Shown: one piece after another, positions 8,479 to 32,088 of the stretch
How positions within the stretch are numbered: position 1 is the stretch's first letter
Layout of the letters: every line of letters starts with the position of its first letter
DNA from: Paulinella micropora
Lineage: Eukaryota; Cercozoa; Imbricatea; Euglyphida
NCBI GenBank assembly: GCA_009731375.1
Contig: BJOX01000360.1
Span: 251,305-284,056 of the forward strand
DNA length: 32,752 bases
Direction: 5' to 3'
The notes under the pieces: generated by a model
Database searches by the model: none
Seen by the model: the letters and a program-made list of their open reading frames with translations, nothing else
What the model was told of the DNA's origin: nothing
Position numbers and translations under genes: made by a program

Positions 8479-11411
8479 AGAAGGAGGAAGAAAACAGAAC
8501 AACAAACATTGCACAATACACCGTTGTGCAGGTACCAACCAAGGGTACCAGTGAGTCTAAGAGCCCACAGCAGGCCACAGACCAACTCAAAGGTAGTACA
8601 ATACCAGTACACCCATCACGACAACAAACAGTGCATGCTGCTAATAGGCAGGCGAGTAAAGCGCTGGCAAAGAGAAAGCAGGCGGGCCCGTCGCAGCCAC
8701 AGCCGAAGAAAGTAAGAATAGAACCGGCAATCAATCTTATCAACTTGCCGAGACAGACAATAGACAAGGAGGATGGAGGATATCAACCTCTCCTCACGGT
8801 CTCAAACAGAGAAAGCAAGGACAATCATCCTTCGCCTGTGAACAATACCCAAAAAGACATTACAAAAACGGCAGAAAGGGAGGAGGAGGCGAACCTTGAG
8901 AAAAGGATACAGATTTTAGAACACAAGCTCCTTGTATTGGACTTAAAAAGTCACCGGCCAGACGCGTTATGCTATACAAACCTTTTTTGTGAAACATTAA
9001 ATACCTTTATAAACGTTGGTAATGATACTATGGCGAACATTAATATTATCGGCCGGAAATTTACTACGAAACACCATGCGTGGTTAGAAACTAATATGAA
9101 AAAATCATCGGGCACCTTGAAAGGAGTTAGTAGTCGGACGGATATAACGGGCATCATCACTTTAAATTTTAAATTAAAATCCGGACGAGTATATCGAGTG
9201 GACTTGTACGTTGTCCCCGAATACCACGGATCTGTTCTTTTGTCGTACGACCAACTGGCGACAATGAACGTAGTGATTGATTGCGCCGCCAAAAGAGTCA
9301 TATACTGCGTAGAGCCAGGAGAAGAATATACTGTCGACTCTCTCCATGCTATTGACTCATACGGGGCCCTACACCTAGGGGTAGCATCGGAAGGGAAACA
9401 GGTGGCCATTACACACGCATATGAGGCATATATGCCAACGGACGCGGTGTCTAAAGATGGTTCAACCCTGCCAGACAAGAGAGAGGCGGAGGTCTATACG
9501 GCTACAGTCCCTACACAATGGGATAAAAAGTCGATAGACGATCTCATTGAAAAGAGGAAGGAGGAGATTATATGCATGGGAAAAAGGTGCCCATCGCTGG
9601 CGAGATTTGGAGAAGGAGCAGGGGCCGATGTATATATTACCAACGGGTATTGCTTTCACGTAAAGGTGGAAGAGAAGGACAGACAGGAGTTTATACCGAG
9701 GAGAAGGGGACGACTCCCTGATATCCCGGCAGAAGATATTAAAAGCTTTATTACTGCATTATGTGGTGACGAGCCTACGTGGCCGCGCTCACTGACAGAA
9801 GTGAAAAAGTGCCTGCGCACTCTTTTTGAAAACAATAAACCATATACGGTTATACTCCCGTACAATGAGAAGGCGATATGGGCGCAGGAGATACGGGACC
9901 GGCTTATTGATCATCCGATACCGGTGCCCTCACGGAAGCAACACTTAGTGGTGGCTTGTCGTCTCGGGACTCGTGAGCAGAGCAGTGCATACAAGCGGAA
10001 GCTCAGAGACCAGGACAAGTTGAAATTGATTCCTCAAGCATTCACATGCTTCGATGGTTTCTACACCCGAAAAGCTCCGTTGCAATATGCGAGATTAANN
10101 NNNNNNNNAATATGTTGGTAGGTCTGGCGGAGGACTACGAACCATACACTGCCACATATAAAAAAACGGGAATGGACGATGTATCAGAAGAAGAGTTGGG
10201 CTTGGAGGAGGACAGAGCACCCCTCAAGCATCACAAGAGAATGTCAGAGGAGGAGTTTAAGGCGGCAATAGACGAGAAATTGGCAGGAGGAGCAGGTACG
10301 GAGAAGGAGAAAGAGGTTTGGAAAGAGAGATTGAAGGCGAGCAAAATGATTTTTGACCCACCTCAAGCGGGAGGTGTCAAGCCGGAAGACTTCACCGCGG
10401 TTATTTATAAAATACCAGGTGCTGAGCCTTCCCCGGCGCCACGACGGGCAAATCTGAGTATACATGAAGCAAAGATCGCAGAAGAACAAGCACGACAGTT
10501 ACTCGATGAGGATTTCATTGAGTGATCGACATCTCCAATAGTTTCCCAACCGAGACTGGTGCCTAAACAGGGAGGAGAATGGCGCTTAACGGTTAACTAT
10601 GCCCGCGTCAATAAAATTTTAGAGGAGGAAAGAAATCCATTACCTACTCTTGAAGAAGGAAGGCGAGTATTGCGGAACGCCAAGCTATACTCAGTCATTG
10701 ATCTGAAGAATGGCTTCTGGCAAATTCCACTGGATGAAAAGTCCAGATGGCTGACTGCATTTGTAGTAGGAATGGGGATATATCAGTGGAAAGTGCTTCC
10801 GAAGGGACTCAAACAGGCCCCGGGACTCTTTCAGAAAGCGATGCAAAGCATGCTGAGTAGCAAATATGATGACCAGACAGAGGGAGGTTTCATGAGGAGA
10901 AGAGGACAGAAGGCGGGAGAGTACGCATTTTGTTACATCGATGACATTATCGTGTACTCCAATACGATGGAAGAGCACATCGACCATCTAACAGACATTT
11001 TCAGGCGTATCAAACTATTTGGCCTGACATGTAATTTGAAGAAATGTCAACTCGCAAAGACAAGCGTGACATNNNNNNNNNNGTGTGACATATTTGGGGT
11101 ACAACAGAGTCTCGATATCCAAAGAGAAGAGGGAGGAGATCATGAGCGGGCAGAGGCCGAAGAATCGCACAGAGCTGCACTCATTGCTTGCGATGGCACA
11201 ATATTACAGCCAGTTCATACCCAATTGGGGTGCAACTCGGGCTAAGTTGGAGAGGATGATCGACTTCGGTGATTTTGAGAAGTGGGATGATGAAGCCTTA
11301 GAAGCGTACAACACGCTCAAAGATCTCATCTACAAAGATCCGAAGGATGGCGGACTCGTGCTGATGATGCCCGACTTTTCGAAGCAATTCGTAGTCGACA
11401 CAGACGCATCG
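8475..11411 (+). pseudogene. pol: pol: retropepsin, reverse transcriptase, truncated RNase H
   Basis: After a basic, proline-rich linker comes a retropepsin-like domain at about 8990-9320. The active-site loop reads NDTMANINIIG (D codon 9024-9026), so Met stands where the family has Gly. The C-terminal part, VLLSYDQLATMNVVIDCAAK, fits the usual ILG...L...VID pattern. A long linker follows, with a gap at 10099. An in-frame UGA at 10523-10525 precedes the RT. RT motifs are NYARVN, YSVIDLKNGFWQIPL, KVLPKGLKQAPGLFQ and YIDDIIVYS (catalytic Asp codons 10940-10945), then TYLGY and the thumb. RNase H starts with the first strand and its catalytic Asp (FVVDTDAS, 11391-11411) and stops there. The nonsense codon and truncation make this copy inactive. 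Its products would have processed the polyprotein and copied the element's RNA. Confidence 0.9.
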
Positions 11412-11535
11412 TCTTTTTCAAATTCGTGCTCAACCTCAAACTGTGTAATCCCCCTCTGTGCGAAAAGAAGTCAACCTAGACAAAATACCACCACGCCACC
11501 CTTCAGTTGCAATACCGACTCACAGCACTAACCCA
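11411..11535 (+). repeat. Direct repeat, copy 1, at the pol break
   Basis: Matches 11572-11683 with scattered differences and a few indels. Shared blocks include GTGCTCAACCTCAAACTGTG and CGCCACCCTTCAGTTGCAAT. It begins exactly where RNase H homology ends, so the repeat or its parent element marks the truncation point. Confidence 0.85.
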
Positions 11536-11571
11536 TCTTCGCTTAAGTGGCATCCCACCTGGTACGGCCAC

Positions 11572-11683
11572 GACTTTTTCAAAACTCGTGCTCAACCTCA
11601 AACTGTGTAATCCGCCTCTGAGAGAAGATGGGTCAACCTACGCCACCCTTCAGTTGCAATAACGACTCCCAGCACTAACCCAC
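11572..11683 (+). repeat. Direct repeat, copy 2
   Basis: Second copy of the unit at 11411, about 160 bp downstream. It lacks about 12 bp present in copy 1 (around CAAAATACCACC). Confidence 0.85.
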
Positions 11684-12256
11684 CAAGACACACAAACGCA
11701 GTAAGGGAACATAGCATCCACAACCAGCACTAAGCCCTGACAGCCACTGATGCCCGGAACCCACGAACAGAAACCGTCATGATGCCCGGACGCCTAGGGC
11801 ACGGAGTCGTGGGAGGGGAAGGCTATCCTCAGAAAGGGACCCGGAAACCTTTCACAGGAGTAAGCTTTCCCCAATGACCCTCGGTTCCTCCCACAGGCCT
11901 AGGCAATGACTATAACAAACAGGACCGAAACACAAGGGACCATCTCAACATCAGGGACAACACACAAAGACACCTCTGTTGTCTCCTTCGGCAGGTTTTA
12001 CGACCGTTTAGTTACCTTTGCTCTGCCTTGCCTCTATGGTTGTCCCTTTTTACCTGTCCCCTCAACGTATCGAGCTTATCACTGCTCCGAAACATATGGT
12101 CCTGCTTTTGCTGTCTCGGACCTCTCCTATGCCTGCCTCAGTCTATGATGACATACTGCCTACTCGTCTTTTGCCTCTCTTTGGCCTTCCTCTCATTTAA
12201 TAGCATCGGATTCCCATACTATCTCTCTCTTCGTATTACTTTATACCCCTCGTTGT
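11684..12256. other. No gene recognised
   Basis: Mixed-composition DNA without a protein-like frame. A short duplicated phrase (GATGCCCGGA) occurs near 11750 and 11783. Confidence 0.5.
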
Positions 12257-12321
12257 CGTATCTACCTCTCTCTCTCTCTCTCTCTCTCATTCTCTCTCAT
12301 TGAACATACATCCCTCTTGCA

Positions 12322-12357
<36 letters not shown>

Positions 12358-12380
12358 CTCTCTGTTTCCCATTCTCCTTG

Positions 12381-12437
<57 letters not shown>

Positions 12438-12483
12438 CTCTCTCTCATTCTCTCTGTCTATCAGCTATCTCACCGCTGTTCTC

Positions 12484-12538
<55 letters not shown>

Positions 12539-12540
12539 GA
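12257..12540. repeat. (CT)n array, interrupted
   Basis: Long CT runs with short CATT, TTGCT and GTCTATC interruptions. The Leu/Ser ORFs across it are artefacts of the repeat. Confidence 0.97.
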
Positions 12541-12659
12541 TTCCCCTTGTACCTCAGTCCTTTCTTTGTGGTCCCCCTTTTCTTACTTGTATTCTCGTGC
12601 CTGCCCCTTCTTTACATCTCCCTTTCGTCCCTGTCTCCTTGGTTGCTCCTGGCATCTTC

Positions 12660-12930
12660 CCCTTGTCGGATATGTATCCATCTATGTACCTCTCCATCCA
12701 GTTATCTGCCTATCTATCGATCCGTCTATATCTTTTATCTACCTGTCTATCTAACTATTGGTCTATCTACCTATCTATTTCCCTATCTATCTATACACCT
12801 ATCTATCTATCTGCCCCCTACGTCTCTATCTATCTGTCTATCTAACTATTTGTTTATCTATCTATCACACGGAAACGAGAACGGACCCAGCGCGGACCAC
12901 AATGGTTCAACAAAAAAAAAAAAAAAAAAA
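12660..12930. repeat. (CTAT)n-rich array and poly-A
   Basis: Tetranucleotide CTAT/CTAC arrays to about 12870, followed by an A run at about 12911-12930. No gene. Confidence 0.93.
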
Positions 12931-12939
12931 TAAAAAAGG

Positions 12940-13497
12940 CCCAGATGGCTTGTCTAACCACTAGGCGCAATCCAGATCTCCGTCCCCACAAGGGTAGGTT
13001 TGGATGCGTGCCAAGCGGGAACGGGACAGACCCAGGCCCTCATCTTTCTCATCCGAAACAAGGAAGCCCGGAACGCCTGCCCAACCGCGTGGTACGACCA
13101 GGATCTCCCTGCTCACAGGGTAAGTTCGGACACGGGCCACAGGGAATTGGACGAGGTCCCGGGACTAGACCCTTCCAAGAAATGCCAACAGCCAAAGGAA
13201 GGAGGCAGAGACCATCAATACATCACCTGAAAGGAAGACGACACCTACCGACTAACGCATTGATGGCGACCATACCCCATAGCCTCAACCCCCAACCAAA
13301 CACCCAGTATATCAAACTGCCCCGCTCTCACCCCCAACAAACGCAACGCGAGTACCAAGGCACCACACACCTAACAGAAGTATGCACACACCCAAAGACA
13401 AGCCCCGTTCGGGGACTTGCAAACCAGCATCCAGAAAAGACCAGGATAGTGCAATATCTACCCCGTCTGTCACCATTCCTCCCCAAACAGAAGCGGT
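12940..13497. other. A+C-rich DNA without recognised gene
   Basis: The plus strand is strongly enriched in A and C. Two related segments (CCAGATCTCC near 12972 and CCAGGATCTCC near 13098) hint at an approximately 126-bp old duplication. Open frames exist, but their composition is not protein-like enough to call a gene. Confidence 0.4.
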
Positions 13498-14165
13498 CAT
13501 AATAGTATCGTCCGCAGGTGCAACATAGAGGGCCTCCAGCGAGGTTTTCCCACTTGGAAAAACCCACTCTGAGCAAGGCCCCAGATACATCGGCATCTCG
13601 GACGAGCAAACTGGCCCCATCTGTCGACATAACATCCCAGTGTGGAACAGGGCCACAATGGCACTGATCGTAGGTGCAGCAAGGGGAAGGCTCCAGAGAG
13701 GGTCATCCAATAGGAAAGACCCACACTGTGAAGGCCTCCTACACCCACCTGCATCTCGAACAGGAACAGATTGGCCCCCGATACACTGGAATACTATGAA
13801 ATCCCATGAGGAGCACTACTCCAGAAGAGGCCATAACGGTACTGTCCGTAGGTGCAACATGGAAGGCCTCCAGAGAGGGTTCCCCACTCGGTGGAACCCA
13901 CACCGAAGAGGGCCACAGTACATCTGCATCTCAGACAGAAACGAGCTGGCCTCATCTGTTAACATGACATCCCAATGTGGAAGAAGGTCGCAATGGTACT
14001 GATCGCGATCGTAGGTGCAGAGACCAGAGGGCTCCAGCGAGGGTCATCCAATTGGAAATGACCCATGCTGCGAAGGCCCCTGCACACACCCGCATCTCGA
14101 ACAGGACCAGAATCTGATTGGCCCCCTACACACTGGCAAAGCATGACATTCCCCAAGGTGCAAGA
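13498..14165. repeat. Four-unit tandem repeat, 156-178 bp units
   Basis: Units are marked by GTAGGTGCA or GCAGGTGCA near 13515, 13671, 13849 and 14011, each followed by GGCTCCAG or GGCCTCCAG and then GAGGGT or GAGGTT. Each unit also has a GCATCTC-GACAG segment and, except the last, an ATCCCA segment. Spacing is 156, 178 and 162 bp. Units have diverged by substitutions and indels. Frames are open on both strands in places but shift between units, so a satellite-like repeat is more likely than coding sequence. Confidence 0.85.
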
Positions 14166-14344
14166 GCCTGAAAGATCCACCGGGCATAAACACCCCCTGC
14201 CCCCCCAGAGGGGAGGGCCCACCCAGAAAAGGATCCCAAGGACAGCACCACCAGAGGAACGAACACCTCAGGCCAACGCGCGGACACGGTAGAATACAAT
14301 AGGGAAGGAGAGAGGAAAACAAAATCCAACAACCCGCCTACTAC

Positions 14345-15830
14345 ACCATACCTATATAGTTCCCTTCACCCCTACAGGCACCGAGCCCGAAGAACCCGTC
14401 ACCGAACGACCCGGTACCGTGCCGACAGCGGACCCAACGCGACCCAGCGCACGCCGCCGGATCACTAGCCAACAACCCAACCACCAACCCTCTCTCCCTC
14501 AGCACCAACCACTGGCCAGTCCACCCCCTCTACCCCTCTCGCTCACGCCTCGCAACACTGTTCCTAGGCAGGACCTCATCCCCTTCAGAATCGGAGCACC
14601 ACTCCGGCCTGGAGTCGATAGTGGACCTGATACACCTAGCAACGTTGATCTTGGACAGGACTTCGCCCTCGTCAACTCGGAACCCCACTCCGGTTTGGAG
14701 TAGGCTGGGGACCTGTACAGATCAACCAGTTACCTGAGGATGAGCGAACGGAACACGACAAGGGAAACCCCTGCACCCCCAACACCTATCCTGGCCACGC
14801 CGCCAACGACACCAAACCTGCTTCCTGGCCGCTGGAAAACACTGCCCAAGTGGGGCAAAACATGCTTCGCCAACAGCGTCATTCAGTATGTTACCCCGTT
14901 AATCTCCTGGATGCAAACAACGATCCCCACAGGCACATGGCAGGATCTCCCAATTGCACAACTCATCCAGACGATGCAACGCGCCCCGGATCTCACAACC
15001 CACCAAGACCCGGACACGATCCGCAAATTGGCCACAGTACTAGCCACAATAAGCGAATCGATGCCCACCATGATGACAGGCCAGATATACCAACAATGCC
15101 GGAGCCTCCAACTCGACCTGCCTCCACTCGCGAAAGGCACCCCACAAACCCAACCAGGGTGTGCCCACGAATTCCTCACACACATCTTATCCCAATTAAT
15201 GGAAGGTCTGCCCACAAATGCTACCCCATCCAGACTAACGGGACTACCAACACCGGGGGACCACGGAACGACTCAGCGAACGAGACCCCCAGGAACGAAC
15301 CGCACCACACATCCTCATGCGAACCTTAACGGAAATTAACCGTCATAAATGCCACTACCATTCCACCAGACATACCCCACACAGCTTCCCTACCCTACGC
15401 TGCAAACTGCCAGCACCACTGAAGTCCGCAGCGGCCAAGGTAGCTCCGGTACGCATTGAAACGTGCATTCGCCAAGAACTCGCGATCAACATGCCCCAGG
15501 ACAGCGACCGATACGCATGCCACTGCCCACGCAACTCACGCCAAGCAGTAACTCAGTCCTCACGGGAATGGCTTGACAGCGTCCCCCTTGACTTTCTCAA
15601 CGTCGAAGTTAATCGCATATCCTACGATGGTACAAGACGTGACAAATCGACTGAGGGACAATCAGTCAACAACAACCTCCTCCTGGTGGACTTGGATCGC
15701 TTGGACCTATCCGCATACTTCTCACCCGTCTTCACAAAGAACCGGGAGGCCATGTACGAACCAATATCCCTCCTCCTACACCTGGGAGAGACAGTAAACA
15801 ACGGGCATTGGATAACCGCGATCAAAGTCC
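14345..15830 (+). pseudogene. Ubiquitin-specific protease (USP, peptidase C19) fragment
   Basis: USPs are cysteine proteases that remove ubiquitin. A proline-rich leader (to 14703) ends in an in-phase TAG, and the frame then continues from the ATG at 14740. The Cys box is WKTLPKWGKTCFANSVIQYV, with the catalytic Cys at about residue 42 of that ORF. A QPGCAHEFLTHIL segment matches the conserved Q-DAHEFL motif. Near 15240 the sense shifts to the next frame, which carries a zinc-ribbon-like part (HKCHYH, then RYACHC) and the His box YEPISLLLHLGETVNNGHW (about 15755-15815). Homology stops near 15830 against an antisense retroelement, so the last catalytic Asp/Asn region is lost. The frameshift, stop and truncation indicate a pseudogene. 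The coding strand is A+C-rich like its left flank. Whether it was a host gene or mobile-element cargo is open. Confidence 0.75.
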
Positions 15831-16596
15831 TTTCATGGCGATGTAGTCATTTAACCATGCATCCACATTCTGTCCGGGTTTGGAGTACATGTTCTCGAAA
15901 ATTTGTGCTTTGATATTTTTGCTGACCCCGGAGATTGAACCGAACTTTGCCCTAACTGCCTTTATTAGTTCTATCGGTCCTTTCACTGTTTTAGTGCGCA
16001 GGTATCGAACAACAACAGGGTGAGAAAAGGCAACAGACAGAATGAGTTGTAAAGTTTGCATGCGTTCATAATGCTTTTTCTCCTTCTGTATGCCTCTTGC
16101 TCTCAATGTGTGAGCTCATTTGGACTGTTTTCTTTTCTCTCGCTTCAGTCTCTTAGCTCTCTTATCTTTTCACTGCTTCTTCTGTTCTTCTGACATCCTT
16201 GCCCAATCTTTCTGTTCAAGTTGTCTTCTGCGGTTGTCTTGCTGTCATCTTTCTTCGTTTTGGGTCTCTGTCTACCGCTGTCCGACTGGCGTCCTTCATC
16301 GTCTGGGTCGGAGTCAGGGGTGTCCTCTGACTCTGGCTCTTCTGGGGCAACTCCCTTTCTTCTACTTCCATTGCTTTCGCAGGATCGTAGGGATATTTAA
16401 CCTTAGCTTTAGCTGGGTCTTGGAACGCCAGCGCTATGCACTCCCCATGCCAGGCACTGATGCCCTTGGCATAGTTCTCTATCTTGTAAAGGAAGTCGAA
16501 ATAATTCCGAGTGGTAACATCAAAATGCGGGATGTGCTCTTGCTTTAAACACATAGTCTTCTCGGTTCCAAGCGGCTCATGACCTTTGAGAGACAC
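15829..16596 (-). pseudogene. Ty1/copia-like gag remnant
   Basis: Read from the ATG at 16596, the first segment (to 16216) has FDVTTRNYFDFLYKIENYAK followed by a tryptophan-containing helix, which resembles the start of copia gags. It ends in a lysine/arginine-rich, frameshifted stretch. The second segment (16106-15822), in another frame, contains RAKFGSISGVSKNIKAQIFE and QNVDAWLNDYIAMKGL, typical of the central helical region. It breaks off exactly at the USP fragment, and its stop codon is formed at the junction. No protease, integrase or RT follows. It is assigned by helix pattern and layout only; another gag family is possible. Confidence 0.5.
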
Positions 16597-17806
16597 GCCA
16601 TCGGGAACCTTTACCGATCCCTTTCAGGATCACTCCGGGCTACTCTAGCAAGACTGTCTCGCAGTAAGGAAACGCACTTTAAGAACTCGTATAAATAAGA
16701 GAACTGAACTAACCGCGGGAGAATCTGCCACGTCACACACGTCACAAAACTGACTAACTTAGATGACCAAGTTACGTAGTTATAATTATGACTCGGGTAA
16801 ATGATGTTCAGTAAGTCCTTACAGTTAACATTGGCATTATTGACTGCCCCGGGCAGTCCAATTGACAAATCAACTATCCACGTAACGGTGATTAAAATTG
16901 AAATAGCTATGACCAACGGAGTGTACACTGCTCTTTAAAGAGTTCGTTATACTGAGTCTATCCACTTGAAGAGTTGTATACAAACTCACAAGTCACGAGT
17001 CTCTTGAATTTCTGTCAATATAAATTACCAGGTAGTGTTGGCCCCTGACACGAAGTCAAGCTGTTGTCCTCGTAGATAACAGGTGGTGTATTTATAAAAG
17101 AGACTTGAAAAAGGAATACATACAGGTATTGAACGACGGAGGGGAGCCCCGAAAGGGGAAGTATTGTAATAGTTATCATTATTACTACAAATTAATATTA
17201 ATATTATACAGGTATTACATACACGATTCCAATGTCTTTGTTCCGTGCAACCAACTTTCAAATTGAAAGCGTCACATTAAATTTAATATTAATAAACATC
17301 ATGTGATCGGCACTGATCGTGCAGTTAGTAAAAAAAAAAAGAACTTTAAGGGAAGACATTGACCGAAGCAGCCTCGGCCCTTGAAGCGTGCATAACGGTG
17401 GAAATTGAGGTCACTGGTGGCTATGATTCGCTGACCATCGGGCGCAGGTGTCGTGGGTGAGGCGTGAGGCTTTACAATATTATCAGGCCACGGTGGCAAG
17501 TTGAAATATTATTCCCTGGCATGATGTTGATAGATGAATTTGTCAGCGTGCCGAAGCTCCCCCATCGATATTCTAAAATTAATCTTCTATAATTTTGTAT
17601 GATACAATTCAAACTTCGTAGCGTGTATGTATATATGTATGCATGTATGTATCTCGATACTCTAACTACTACACATTTTGAATATATTATTAGTAAGGTC
17701 CGGCAAGTGCGTGCTTGCGATCTGAGTCAGTCATCAGGACCATGACTTTGCGATCGGCAGTCATTGTGCCTCAATAGTTACACAATCATCGCAGCACAAC
17801 CCCCCC
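16597..17806. other. Possible leader/LTR of the antisense element, otherwise empty
   Basis: On the minus strand, upstream of the gag ATG, there is a TATA-like CTTTTATAAATA (about 17090-17101). About 60 bp further on comes TGGTA (around 17028), which could be the start of a primer-binding site for a tRNA ending in UACCA. LTR ends were not established. A small perfect hairpin CCCC-GAAA-GGGG lies near 17147-17158. No RNA gene or protein was recognised in the rest. Confidence 0.3.
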
Positions 17807-18282
17807 NNNNNNNNNNNNNNNNNNNNNNNNNNNNNNNNNNNNNNNNCCCCCCCCCCCCCCCCCCCCCTCCCCCAGCAAGCTCTGCACTACTGCCGCCCGT
17901 GGCTGCTTGTTTGGTCTGTTACAATTTTGTTTTTGTCTATCTACCCATCTGCCTTTTACAATTTGTCTTGTCTGTGATGTATTTGTTTTGTTTGGTTCGT
18001 TGCTTGCCTGTCAGTCTGTTTCACTCTCTTCAATCTACTAGCTCCCGCTGGGCGCTGCCTTGCTCGTGCTGTCAACGGTCTTGTGGCATACTGGTAGCTC
18101 TGCTTGCCCTTGCCGCTGCAATGCACGGTGGTGGTGGTGTTGCTGTGCATGTTGTTGCGCCCGCTATTGCTTGGCCAACAGCGCGGCCTGGAAAGCGGAA
18201 ATTACCGCGTGCGGCTTCAAGTCCTACACATACCACGTTGTATACAGCAGACATATACATACATACATATATGTCAAGCCCC

Positions 18283-18327
18283 CCCCCCCCCCCCCCCCCC
18301 CCCCCCCCACCCCCCCCCCCCCCCCCC
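18283..18327. repeat. Poly-C run at a gap edge
   Basis: C runs border the gaps at 17807-17846, 18328-18675 and 26461. They probably mark difficult G-quartet-prone templates or sequencing artefacts. Confidence 0.8.
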
Positions 18328-18674
18328 NNNNNNNNNNNNNNNNNNNNNNNNNNNNNNNNNNNNNNNNNNNNNNNNNNNNNNNNNNNNNNNNNNNNNNNNN
18401 NNNNNNNNNNNNNNNNNNNNNNNNNNNNNNNNNNNNNNNNNNNNNNNNNNNNNNNNNNNNNNNNNNNNNNNNNNNNNNNNNNNNNNNNNNNNNNNNNNNN
18501 NNNNNNNNNNNNNNNNNNNNNNNNNNNNNNNNNNNNNNNNNNNNNNNNNNNNNNNNNNNNNNNNNNNNNNNNNNNNNNNNNNNNNNNNNNNNNNNNNNNN
18601 NNNNNNNNNNNNNNNNNNNNNNNNNNNNNNNNNNNNNNNNNNNNNNNNNNNNNNNNNNNNNNNNNNNNNNNNNN

Positions 18675-18675
18675 N

Positions 18676-18731
<56 letters not shown>
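18675..18731. repeat. (TC)n array at a gap edge
   Basis: A pure TC run next to exon 9 and adjoining the N gap. Confidence 0.97.
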
Positions 18732-18738
18732 GCAGGAC

Positions 18739-31373
<12,635 letters not shown>

Positions 31374-31743
31374 TTTCTCTGCTCCTCAAACCTCGAAACT
31401 ATCCTCGGATCGCAGGAAATCTGGAATACCTACCAAGTTACAATTTACCGCACTGTGCTGCAAGGACGAAAACGCAAGAGCGCAAATGGTCACACATTGA
31501 CAAATACGAAACGAAAAGAATAGCTTCTAAAAATCACAAAGAAATAATGATTATGAGGGTGCAAGCCCCACACCTACCAGATGCCATATCTCACGCGCAA
31601 TTTGCCAACCGTTGCATGATTCGCGGCATTTACAATCTGTTTGGAGGGAGTTTATTTTGACAGCCAACGTCGCGCCTTCAATGTCCTCAGGTCTTCCACT
31701 CATTTTTGTCCTGAATACATTTGCGTTTCCATCGTGAAAATAG

Positions 31744-31783
<40 letters not shown>

Positions 31784-32088
31784 TCTTCTTCTTCTTCTTC
31801 GTTTTTATTGAGAGAACAATTTTACAATTGGACTCAGGAAACGTCCACGTGAAAAGTATAGCTAGTAAGTTATACCTTTATCAAAGGTGGAAACCTAGTT
31901 ATTCAGTTGAGCGTATTAAGGAAGATGTTAATAGTGTTAATATTAAATTAGTATTCTGCGGCTCAGTATTAATATTGTATTATAGTTATTAAAATCAATA
32001 TTTTTGCTTAGATATGTTGCGCGGTGATATATATTATTATGCTATGTTATGGATATATGTAATTGTAAAGGTGTAGTCGTATGTGTGG
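31374..32088. other. Upstream region of the GH47 gene
   Basis: No second gene was recognised. A (CT)n(CTT)n block lies at 31745-31800. An AT-rich segment (31860-32050) precedes the next arrays. No TATA box could be assigned with confidence. Confidence 0.5.

Larger units (their letters stand above)
5835..11411 (+). mobile_element. Ty3-like LTR retrotransposon remnant (gag-PR-RT-partial RH)
   Basis: Domain order is gag, aspartic protease, reverse transcriptase, then the first strand of RNase H. This order and the RT sequence (YIDDIIVYS, with TYLGY after the 11073 gap) indicate a Ty3/Gypsy-type element. Integrase, most of RNase H and the 3' LTR are absent, because the sequence changes abruptly at about 11411. 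No 5' LTR or primer-binding site could be defined. Two 10-base gaps interrupt pol. Confidence 0.88.

Noticed and set aside
13312-14332. Several ORFs on both strands in the tandem-repeat block
   Set aside because: Frames switch between repeat units and no family resemblance is visible.
17141-17165. CCCC-GAAA-GGGG hairpin as a transcription terminator
   Set aside because: Bacterial-type terminators are not expected here, the stem is four base pairs and no gene ends at it.
16597-17806. tRNA or other structured RNA gene
   Set aside because: No cloverleaf or box A/B-like arrangement was found by eye.
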